12,073 bases of DNA from assembly GCA_046757725.1 (NCBI GenBank), contig JBHHYU010000090.1, positions 1-12,073 on the forward strand. The letters run 5' to 3'. The translations under genes and the position numbers were made by a program. The notes beneath the pieces were generated by a model. The model had not been told where the DNA came from. It saw only the letters and a list, made by a program, of their open reading frames with translations, and made no database searches. This document shows, piece by piece, positions 6,840 to 12,049 of this stretch. This DNA is from JBHHYU01 sp046757725. GTDB lineage: Bacteria > Desulfobacterota > Binatia > UBA9968. Each line of letters opens with the position of its first letter. Position 1 is the first letter of the stretch.

Positions 6840-8840
6840 TCAGGTCTCCCATGCCCAATCCCGATCCTCATCGACGAGGTTTATCGGTTCCAATAGCTTT
6901 TCGGGGATTCCTTCGATAAATTGGGAGGGGCGCGATAGAACCGCGTGCAGACCGCGGTCGAAGACCTTGCTTGGATACGTAACAAACAGGTTTTCCTTGG
7001 CCCGCGTGGCCGCCACATAGAGTAGTCTCCTTTCTTCCTCCAATTCCTCCTCGGTATCGATATTATAGTAGGAGGGGAATCTCCCTTCCAAGGCCCAAAT
7101 GATGAAGACCGAATGCCACTCCAAACCCTTGGCCGAATGGATGGTGGAGAGGATCAAGGGACCTTCTTCCGGATCCACTGCAAGCTCTCCCTCGACACTA
7201 TCCGTCGGCGGTTCCAACGCCATATCGCTGAGCAACCGATCCAGGCTCCGATAGCGCTCCGTCATGCCTTGAAAATGCTCCATGTCCCTGAGTCGTCTGG
7301 GATAGTCGTCCGGGTATCTCCTTTTGAGAAGGGGTAGATAGTACTGCATAAGGTATTGGGCCTTTTCCGAAGGGAGATGTCCCTCAGAGCAGGCATCTAG
7401 AACCTGAGCCAGCGTCTTTAATCCGTGCGCGACCTTACCCTTCGCCTGAAAAGAGCGCAACCTCTCCTTGGGGGTCGTTCCTTCTGAGATCCAACGAATG
7501 ACTTTTTGACTGAGCTGAGACCCCACGCCCTCCAAAAGCAGCAGGACTCGGGTCCAGGAGATCGCATCCTGAGGATTATACAGGATCCGTAGATGGGCAA
7601 GGAGATCTTTAATGTGAGCGCTCGCCATAAACTGAAACCCACCCCGTTTCACAAACGGGATGTTGTGCCTCGCCAGCTCGATCTCCAGGTCGAAGGAATG
7701 GAAACTGGAGCGAAACAGCACAGCGATATCCCACAGCGGCACTCCCTCTTCCCTCAGCTCCAATACCCTTTGACACACAAAGCGGGATTGCATCTGCTCA
7801 CTCTCCGCCTGAACCAGAAGCGGGGTATCACCGTCTTCCTTGCAGGTAAAGAGGTTTTTTTCGTATCGTTCGCGGGCCCGCTGAATGATCTCATTGGAGA
7901 AACTGAGGATCGGCTGGGTGCTGCGATAGTTCTCTTCGAGAGAGATCATTCGGGTTCCGGGGAATTCCTTGGGAAAATCCATGATGTTGCGGAAGTTGGC
8001 ACCACGGAAAGAGTAAATGCTCTGGGCATCGTCCCCCACAACCATCACGTTGTCGTGAGTTGCAGCCAGCAGGCGGATGATCTTCGCCTGGAGATAATTC
8101 GTATCCTGATATTCATCCACCATGACAAAGCGATAAGTGTCCGAGAGACGGGCGCGCACATTCTCATGCGCCGCCAGGAGGTCTTTGAGTTTGGTGAGAA
8201 GATCGTCATAGTCGAGGAGGATTTTCTCACTCTTGTACGCCCTATAACGACCGTATAACTCGAGCAGATCCTCGAGCGAATCACAGAGATGAGGATAATC
8301 CCTCTCCACCAGATCCGGAATGTCCAACTGCTTATTGACCGCCATACTGTAGATCTCGGCCGCCGTTTGCTTCCGTGGAAACCGCTTTTCCTTGGTGTTC
8401 AGCCCCATCTCCACCCGCAGAAGCTGGATGACATCTTCACTGTCGGCACGATCCATGATGGTGAACCCCGGCGGTAGATCAATTTTACGTCCGTACTGGC
8501 GCAAGGTACCGTTGGCAAAGGAATGAAACGTCCCCCCCGCCACTCTAGCACAGCGGTTGTCGATCAACAGGCTCGCCCGTCGGAGCATCTCTTCTGCGGC
8601 CCTTCGAGTGAAAGTGAGAAGCAGGATCGAACGGGGATCGACCCCAAGTTCTACCAGGTGGGCCACCCGATAAACCAGGGTGCGCGTCTTACCGGTACCG
8701 GCCCCGGCAATAACCAGCATAGGTCCTTCGGTCGCCGTGGCCGCCTGGTACTGGGCTTCGTTAAGCTCTTCTCGGTAATTGATCCCAGAAGCGCTTTGCT
8801 TCCGTAAGCCCGTACTTTTCAAAAGATAGGTGCGCGTCAT
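6840..8840 (-). CDS. UvrD/Rep-family ATP-dependent DNA helicase (superfamily 1A)
   Basis: A 666-residue 3'-5' DNA helicase-type protein with all SF1A motifs in order: Q-motif LNEAQYQAA (26-34), Walker A AGAGTGKTRTL (45-55), Ia LLTFTRRAAEEM (74-85), Walker B MVDEYQDTN (240-248), III VVGDDAQSIYSFRGA (267-281), IV ENYRST (303-308), V STIHSAKGLEW (565-575) and VI EERRLLYVAATRA (602-614). It is shorter than E. coli UvrD (720 aa) and ends about 50 residues after motif VI, so the C-terminal tail used for partner binding in UvrD/PcrA is reduced or absent. Expected roles are DNA repair or replication restart. It appears to be first in the four-gene minus-strand run; ATG 8838-8840 has no clear Shine-Dalgarno and no convincing promoter is visible upstream. 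Confidence 0.93.
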   Translation of the reverse strand: MTRTYLLKSTGLRKQSASGINYREELNEAQYQAATATEGPMLVIAGAGTGKTRTLVYRVAHLVELGVDPRSILLLTFTRRAAEEMLRRASLLIDNRCARVAGGTFHSFANGTLRQYGRKIDLPPGFTIMDRADSEDVIQLLRVEMGLNTKEKRFPRKQTAAEIYSMAVNKQLDIPDLVERDYPHLCDSLEDLLELYGRYRAYKSEKILLDYDDLLTKLKDLLAAHENVRARLSDTYRFVMVDEYQDTNYLQAKIIRLLAATHDNVMVVGDDAQSIYSFRGANFRNIMDFPKEFPGTRMISLEENYRSTQPILSFSNEIIQRARERYEKNLFTCKEDGDTPLLVQAESEQMQSRFVCQRVLELREEGVPLWDIAVLFRSSFHSFDLEIELARHNIPFVKRGGFQFMASAHIKDLLAHLRILYNPQDAISWTRVLLLLEGVGSQLSQKVIRWISEGTTPKERLRSFQAKGKVAHGLKTLAQVLDACSEGHLPSEKAQYLMQYYLPLLKRRYPDDYPRRLRDMEHFQGMTERYRSLDRLLSDMALEPPTDSVEGELAVDPEEGPLILSTIHSAKGLEWHSVFIIWALEGRFPSYYNIDTEEELEEERRLLYVAATRAKENLFVTYPSKVFDRGLHAVLSRPSQFIEGIPEKLLEPINLVDEDRDWAWET
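6846..6850 (-). promoter_or_regulatory. Shine-Dalgarno deciding the start of the fused spermidine synthase gene
   Basis: Minus-strand GGGAG lies 8 nt before ATG 6837, inside the last codons of the helicase gene. This argues against the longer TTG start at 6858 and indicates termination-reinitiation across a 2-nt gap. Confidence 0.6.
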
Positions 8841-9069
8841 GTGAACTGAATTAGAAAACTAAACTACTAATTTTCATCGAGCGAGGCAAGGCGGAGTCGA
8901 AATCGTTATAGTATCACCGAACAGATGGACCAGAATGGGGCGCTCGGAACGTGGTAACCTATTGAAAAAGGCCAATCTCCCTCCAGCCTGCGTGGGATTA
9001 TCTCTCTGGCCCCGACAACCTCGTCACTCGTCCAACAGATCGCCGATAATATCTCTGAAAAACCGGTTT

Positions 9070-9091
9070 CTTCGATCAAGCTCAGGACAAG
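9070..9091. repeat. Possible REP-like interspersed sequence at the RHS remnant end
   Basis: The plus strand begins CTTCGATCAAGCTCAGGAC, close to the widespread intergenic motif TTCGACAAGCTCAGGAC. The stop codon closing the YD-repeat frame lies within it. Similarity is from memory of the motif, not from a search. Confidence 0.3.
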
Positions 9092-9273
9092 TTTCGGTAT
9101 GTGCGAGCGATGGTCCCGGCGATAGAGTCTACCATCTGTGTCAGACGATTGCCTGCATCGTACGTATAAGTAATCGTGCTCTCGTAGGTCGGTGGATTTC
9201 CCGCTATCGTCCCAAAGCCGCCAAGGGTCCTTCTATTCAAAGCATCATATTGGAAGGTGGTCACCTCTTCCGT
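9082..9273 (-). pseudogene. RHS/YD-repeat protein remnant
   Basis: About 60 codons read as classic YD-repeat sequence: FQYDALNRRT, then TYTYDAGNRLTQMVDS, then RTY. RHS proteins are usually more than a thousand residues long, large secreted or surface-associated polymorphic toxins or wall proteins, so this is debris. The frame is closed upstream by a TGA at 9274-9276 and downstream by a TGA at 9082-9084, with no start or signal. The GTG at 9262-9264 is probably an internal codon. The conserved part ends at about 9097, just where a REP-like sequence begins (9070-9091). The remaining 8841-9081 stretch contains nothing else I can assign. The remnant marks the left part of the accessory patch. Confidence 0.65.
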
Positions 9274-9307
9274 TCAATGGGTAACCCGAGGCCGATGCCT
9301 CGTCTGT

Positions 9308-9336
9308 TTGACTGATAATCATCTCTTCTGTACTTT
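9308..9336 (+). promoter_or_regulatory. Candidate sigma-70 promoter of the relE-phd module
   Basis: TTGACT (9308-9313) matches the -35 consensus at five of six bases. A 17-nt spacer leads to TACTTT (9331-9336), a weak -10. It lies about 17-45 bp upstream of the toxin ATG and directly abuts the inverted repeat at 9337-9354, so repressor binding there would block transcription. Confidence 0.4.
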
Positions 9337-9354
9337 ATAGAAGTAATCTTCTAT
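9337..9354. promoter_or_regulatory. Inverted repeat overlapping the relE start codon, candidate operator or mRNA hairpin
   Basis: ATAGAAG-TAAT-CTTCTAT is a perfect 7-bp inverted repeat with a 4-nt spacer. Its right arm ends at the first two bases of the toxin ATG. As DNA it fits a dimeric Phd-type antitoxin operator. As RNA it would fold the start codon of a toxin that has no clear Shine-Dalgarno. The two explanations cannot be separated from sequence. Confidence 0.45.
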
Positions 9355-9637
9355 GTTCGCCATCGTCTTTAAACCTGAAGCTCTGCGAAAAATAAAAAGA
9401 TTGAAGCGGTATCACGCTGTAGCCATACTGGACGCCATTGAAGTACATCTTCGTGCAGAGCCTGAAAAGACGAGTCGAGGTTCGATCAAGCGATTACGGG
9501 GAAAGCAGCAGACGACTTTTCGACTTCGTGTACAGGACTACCGCGTCTTCTACGACGTCATCGAGGACCGAGTGGAGATTATCCAGATACTCCACAAGTC
9601 AGAGACAGAGGATTTCTATAAGGAGGAAGGAAAATGA
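9353..9637 (+). CDS. RelE/ParE-superfamily toxin
   Basis: A 94-residue basic protein with the RelE-like fold pattern. FAIVFKPEALRKIKRL (2-17) is the N-terminal strand and helix. KRLRGKQQTTFRLRVQDYRVFYDVIEDRVEIIQILHKSETEDFY (46-89; key R57, R59, R64, Y67, H81 and Y89) is the core, with basic and aromatic residues where RelE toxins cleave ribosome-bound mRNA. The 'hK.e.fY' ending matches RelE more than ParE. Inferred role: translation-inhibiting toxin neutralised by the next gene. The toxin comes first, which reverses the common antitoxin-first order of relBE. The stop overlaps the antitoxin start (ATGA, 9634-9637). It has no good Shine-Dalgarno; its start is embedded in an inverted repeat. Confidence 0.87.
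   Translation: MFAIVFKPEALRKIKRLKRYHAVAILDAIEVHLRAEPEKTSRGSIKRLRGKQQTTFRLRVQDYRVFYDVIEDRVEIIQILHKSETEDFYKEEGK
9621..9626 (+). promoter_or_regulatory. Strong Shine-Dalgarno of the Phd-like antitoxin
   Basis: AGGAGG (in AAGGAGGAAGG) lies 7 nt before ATG 9634, inside the toxin's last codons. It is far stronger than anything at the toxin start and would favour antitoxin excess. Confidence 0.75.
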
Positions 9638-9906
9638 AGATTCTAACCACGTATGAAGCCAAGAATGCTTTCCCAAAAGTCCTAAAGCTTTCCCAAAGGG
9701 ATGTGGTCATTGTCACCAATCGAGGCAAGCCCGTAGCAGCCATACAGGGTCTCAAAGGGGAGGAGGACCTTGAGGATTATTTCCTTGAGCGGAGCCCGAA
9801 ATTCTGGAAGATGATACAACGTGCTCGCCGAGGCAAGAGCGTTAGCATAGACAAAGTACGAAAAGAGTTGGCCCTGAGGACCCGAAAGAAAAATGGTAGG
9901 CATTAA
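9634..9906 (+). CDS. Phd/YefM-family antitoxin
   Basis: A 90-residue protein. The N-terminal half, TYEAKNAFPKVLKLSQ (6-21) and VVIVTNRGKPVAAIQGL (24-40), is the Phd/YefM DNA-binding and dimerisation fold, with the conserved 'vtnrGkPvAai' strand. The remaining residues (about 45-90) include acidic stretch EEDLEDYFLE and helix FWKMIQRARRGKSVS, which would wrap and block the toxin, then a very basic tail (RTRKKNGRH). It overlaps the toxin by 4 nt. Expected to autoregulate the module through its N-terminal domain, plausibly at 9337-9354. A RelE toxin with a Phd/YefM antitoxin is a known pairing. Confidence 0.87.
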   Translation: MKILTTYEAKNAFPKVLKLSQRDVVIVTNRGKPVAAIQGLKGEEDLEDYFLERSPKFWKMIQRARRGKSVSIDKVRKELALRTRKKNGRH

Positions 9907-9911
9907 CCGGT

Positions 9912-9937
9912 CCATGAAACCTAAAAGAGTTTCACGG
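9912..9937 (+). terminator. Hairpin just after the relE-phd module, weak terminator candidate
   Basis: TGAAAC-(8 nt)-GTTTCA forms a 6-bp stem extended by two C-G pairs across an A/C mismatch. It begins 6 nt after the antitoxin stop. No T-run follows, so intrinsic termination is doubtful; it may instead protect the mRNA 3' end. Confidence 0.3.
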
Positions 9938-10046
9938 GATCGAGATCGTCGATGTGAGGAGCTTTGTGGGAAGAGTGAAGAAAGGAAAATAGCCCAAAAG
10001 GGGGGATAGGAGAGGTCAGGCCAGGGGCAGATCGTGCGATAAAAGG

Positions 10047-10161
10047 GAAATCTGGAGGCCGATTTTAGAGGAGAAGACTGTTTTTAGGTGGAAAGAGTGA
10101 GTGGTCATCCAATGCGAATGAGCGGTGAGAGAAGATCTCACCTTTAAACCGCCGTCAGAAG
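10047..10161 (+). repeat. Long direct repeat, copy 1 (left of the PIN module)
   Basis: About 115 bp resembling 11096-11242 throughout. Shared blocks are GGAGGCC (10054), TGTTTTTAG (10079), GAAAGAG (10091), GAATGA, and a 27-nt identical core (10126-10152). The core overlaps a perfect hairpin, GGTGAGA-GAAGA-TCTCACC (10124-10142). No convincing gene is visible in 9907-10422 on either strand; this repeat and a structured leader are the main contents. It is not recognised as any named family, nor as an integron attC. Confidence 0.8.
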
Positions 10162-10188
10162 TTATTCAACCTAGTCAAGAACGTCCCG

Positions 10189-10194
10189 TATAAT
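10189..10194 (+). promoter_or_regulatory. Candidate -10 box for the PIN module
   Basis: A perfect TATAAT lies immediately downstream of repeat copy 1. The best -35 candidate is the weak TTCAAC at 10165-10170 (18-nt spacing). If used, the leader to the PIN ATG would be about 220 nt long and would contain several short GC hairpins (10274-10290, 10331-10344, 10349-10361). Confidence 0.35.
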
Positions 10195-10422
10195 TTGTGT
10201 TGTTGTGATTTTCGTATAGATCCTTCGCAAATTCTCTTTCATTCGGGATCGACAATCAAGAGCAGTTAAGAGTGAGAGGCAGTCCCTCTCTCAGCCTGGG
10301 GGGTCCTTCTCTCTTAGCCGGGCACCCTAGAGGCCAGAGGGCCTGTGTCTGCCTCGGGCAGGAGCGAAGAGAGTCAGCCAGGTTTGCCAGAAGGCTCGAT
10401 CTCGCATAATATCAGTTATCCT

Positions 10423-10884
10423 ATGCGCCTCTACCGTGACACGTCAGTTCTGGGGGCTATGTTTGATGAAGAACCGCCAGACAGGAAGAAAAAAACCCGA
10501 CTCTTTTTCCAAGGGGTTAGAACGCGGAAGGATACCCTGTATATCTCTGATGTGGTACTGGAGGAAGTTGTGCGTGCCCCGGAGAAGTTACATTTTTCAT
10601 TGGTTAGGCTTATCAAAGAGATTCGGCCACCGCTCCTTCCCGAATCTCAGGAGACTTTGACATTGGCAGAGGCGTACGTGGCCTCTCACGTTGTTCCGGT
10701 AATTTCTCGTGATGATGCCAGGCATATTGCCATTGCGACTGTTGCTGGAGTTGAGGCGTTGGTTTCGTGGAATTTCAAACATATGGTAAATTTAAGGAGA
10801 CGGCGACTGGTGCATTCAGTCAACATCCGCCTAGGATATCCGCTCATCGAATTGGTTTCTCCGGAGGAGGTGCTTTATGAGTGA
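10423..10884 (+). CDS. PIN-domain (VapC-like) ribonuclease toxin
   Basis: A 153-residue PIN protein from ATG 10423. The frame is open to GTG 10345, but the PIN fold begins exactly at MRLYRDTSVLG, as in relatives, so the shorter start is preferred. Likely metal-binding acids are D6 (RDTSV), E47/E48 (VVLEEVV) and D97/D98 (SRDDARHIAIA). The fourth position is in SWNFKHMVN (115-123), where this subgroup has Asn rather than Asp. The ending RRLVHSVNIRLGYPLIELVSPEEVL is characteristic of the subgroup. Expected to be a Mg-dependent RNase toxin. The first visible ribosome site is poor. Its stop overlaps the next gene by 8 nt, suggesting that gene is its antitoxin. Confidence 0.85.
   Translation: MRLYRDTSVLGAMFDEEPPDRKKKTRLFFQGVRTRKDTLYISDVVLEEVVRAPEKLHFSLVRLIKEIRPPLLPESQETLTLAEAYVASHVVPVISRDDARHIAIATVAGVEALVSWNFKHMVNLRRRRLVHSVNIRLGYPLIELVSPEEVLYE
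10863..10870 (+). promoter_or_regulatory. Strong Shine-Dalgarno of the PIN-associated antitoxin
   Basis: GGAGGAGG lies 6 nt before ATG 10877, inside the last codons of the PIN gene. It contrasts with the absent Shine-Dalgarno of the toxin. Confidence 0.75.
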
Positions 10885-11086
10885 GAAATGGGAAAGTGAG
10901 TCTCTAGAATGGATTCACGCAGTACGTAAGCAGAGCTACCAGAAGACAAAAGGGAAATCGTTAGCGAAGCTTCCCTTTGGACCCAGTGCAGAGGCCGAGG
11001 CCTTGGGTAAACAGCTTCGTTTGCAGCGTGCCCCGCTTCGTACTGAAAAAAGAACAGTGACAAAGAGTAAAGCGCATTCCAAGTGA
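10877..11086 (+). CDS. Small putative antitoxin of the PIN toxin
   Basis: A 69-residue protein directly following and overlapping the PIN gene by 8 nt, with an excellent Shine-Dalgarno. The segment LEWIHAVRKQSYQKTKGKSLAKL (10-32; key W12, R17 and TKGKS) resembles the 'W-I-R-x-R-x-x-x-x-x-x-T-K-G-x-S' helix of short proteins commonly encoded after PIN genes of this subgroup. That helix probably occupies the toxin's active-site groove. The second half (about 45-69) is very basic and probably disordered. No Phd, AbrB or ribbon-helix-helix DNA-binding domain can be seen, so autoregulation by this protein is not evident. Antitoxin role is inferred from position, size and the helix motif. Confidence 0.7.
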   Translation: MSEKWESESLEWIHAVRKQSYQKTKGKSLAKLPFGPSAEAEALGKQLRLQRAPLRTEKRTVTKSKAHSK

Positions 11087-11095
11087 TTTACTACT

Positions 11096-11242
11096 GAAAT
11101 GCGGAGGCCAATTTTCGAGGGAAGGAGTGTTTTTAGCGAGAAAGAGCTGGCCCTTGACATTTACTACCTGTCAAGGGCGGGTGGATCACTCAATTTGAAT
11201 GAACGCTGAGAGAAGATCTCACCTTTAAACCGCTGTTAAAGG
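11096..11242 (+). repeat. Long direct repeat, copy 2 (right of the PIN module, with insertion)
   Basis: About 147 bp matching 10047-10161 in the same orientation and beginning 10 nt after the antitoxin stop. It contains the 27-nt core identical to copy 1 at 11207-11233. Between GAAAGAG (11140-11146) and GTGG (11181) it carries 34 nt where copy 1 has 3, a net gain of about 31 nt forming an inverted repeat. The core hairpin is weaker here (TGAGA/TCTCA) because the outer bases differ. It ends about 25 bp before the stop of the convergent minus-strand gene. Confidence 0.8.
11150..11178. repeat. Perfect 10-bp inverted repeat inserted in repeat copy 2
   Basis: GCCCTTGACA, a 9-nt loop (TTTACTACC), then TGTCAAGGGC: all 10 pairs match. 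It is absent from copy 1. The left arm includes a perfect TTGACA -35 box (11154-11159), but no -10 follows at normal spacing. It may be an inserted mini-hairpin, a protein-binding site or a terminator-like stem without a T-run. Confidence 0.7.
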
Positions 11243-11266
11243 TCAAACCGAGACGCAACCACTTTC

Positions 11267-12049
11267 TTAGCCTATAGAGCCACTAGCATCACAGGTAGGG
11301 ATATCAATCCTCGGATCGATGGATTTATAGAATTCGACCACAAGTAGATTTTTTTTTCTTATCCTTTCGTATTTTGAGACCAGCTCGCAAAGAACACGGG
11401 GACTGGTAAAGGCCAAGGCGACAAACTCATTAAAATCGTTCTCAAGGCTGCTTTGAGCATACCTTTTGAGAAAACCATGTCTGAGCCTCTCTTCATGGTC
11501 GCTGTCTAAATCCTTTTCACCAAGCATTTCGAATCCCGTGCCCGAATAGCTCCAGCCAGGTATGTTGACCGCTGTCCAGTTCGAACTGGGGAATGAATAT
11601 TTGTGCATCAGAATACTCGACAATTCCGAGTGTAACGTACCGAGCACGAATGAATCGCGTGCATTGGTATTGATATAAATAGCCGCATTTAGATACGTCC
11701 CTCCGTAGATCTTTCCTGAAAAACGTATGTCCTTAGCAACGTACAGCGCCGATAGGTTCTGTCTGATCAATGTCACTGGATAGGCTGAAAAGAATTCTTC
11801 AAAAACAGGGATAAGTCTCTTTATCCGCCACAGAGCCTCCTGGGATGCGTTAGCCGATTTGAGTCGATCAGGGAAAAACGACCGTTGTTCATAGCGGTAG
11901 TGAATAACCACCCCATAAGTGTCTGTGAGTTGAGAGAGCTTCTCCTGGATTTCGAGGTCAATCGCCCGACGCCATAAAAACAACGCGATTACAACGAGCA
12001 GTCCTATGGCTGCAACAAAGCAGATAGCGTATCTGGGTGACATCACCAC
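11267..12049 (-). CDS. Membrane-anchored putative metallopeptidase-like protein with degenerate zinc motif
   Basis: A 260-residue protein. A single N-terminal hydrophobic segment (about 8-26, followed by WRR) serves as signal anchor, leaving the bulk outside the cytoplasm. GTLHSELSSILMHKYSFP (137-154) aligns by eye with the active-site helix of putative zinc metallopeptidases reading HHEFSSIL or HHEFSHIL, but the first zinc histidine of HExxH is Ser141 and the second is Ser145. ENDFNEFVALAFTSP (203-217) and KYERIRKKNLLVVEFYKSIDP (226-246) match the helical end of that group. It may be a non-catalytic relative, or use H140/H149. GTG 12047-12049 has GGAG 7 nt upstream and is chosen over ATG 12041-12043. 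More AT-rich than its neighbours. Confidence 0.65.
   Translation of the reverse strand: MVMSPRYAICFVAAIGLLVVIALFLWRRAIDLEIQEKLSQLTDTYGVVIHYRYEQRSFFPDRLKSANASQEALWRIKRLIPVFEEFFSAYPVTLIRQNLSALYVAKDIRFSGKIYGGTYLNAAIYINTNARDSFVLGTLHSELSSILMHKYSFPSSNWTAVNIPGWSYSGTGFEMLGEKDLDSDHEERLRHGFLKRYAQSSLENDFNEFVALAFTSPRVLCELVSKYERIRKKNLLVVEFYKSIDPRIDIPTCDASGSIG

Noticed and set aside
8841..8935. Promoter for the minus-strand helicase run
   Set aside because: An AT-rich TACTATAAC-like stretch exists near 8910-8918 on the minus strand, but no acceptable -35 box lies at normal spacing.
8935..9315. Plus-strand open frame of 126 codons over the RHS remnant
   Set aside because: Its sequence is low-plausibility (many Arg/Pro/Ser, no fold pattern), and the recognisable YD-repeat codons are on the opposite strand.
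9438..9656. Second open frame across the relE gene
   Set aside because: It is a +1-frame shadow of the toxin with Ser/Arg-rich composition and no family pattern.
10936..11160. Minus-strand open frame covering repeat copy 2
   Set aside because: It lies antisense to the small antitoxin. Its similarity to the matching frame of copy 1 (SFHLKT versus SFSLKT) follows from the DNA repeat; copy 1 has no equivalent start or full frame.
10047..11242. Integron attC sites flanking a toxin-antitoxin gene cassette
   Set aside because: Toxin-antitoxin cassettes between repeats suggest a chromosomal integron, but neither copy has paired RYYYAAC and GTTRRRY core sites at its ends. A single ATTCAAC near 10164 in copy 1 has no counterpart in copy 2.
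10047..11242. CRISPR array
   Set aside because: There are only two long repeats about 1 kb apart with genes between them; no short regular repeat-spacer series is present.
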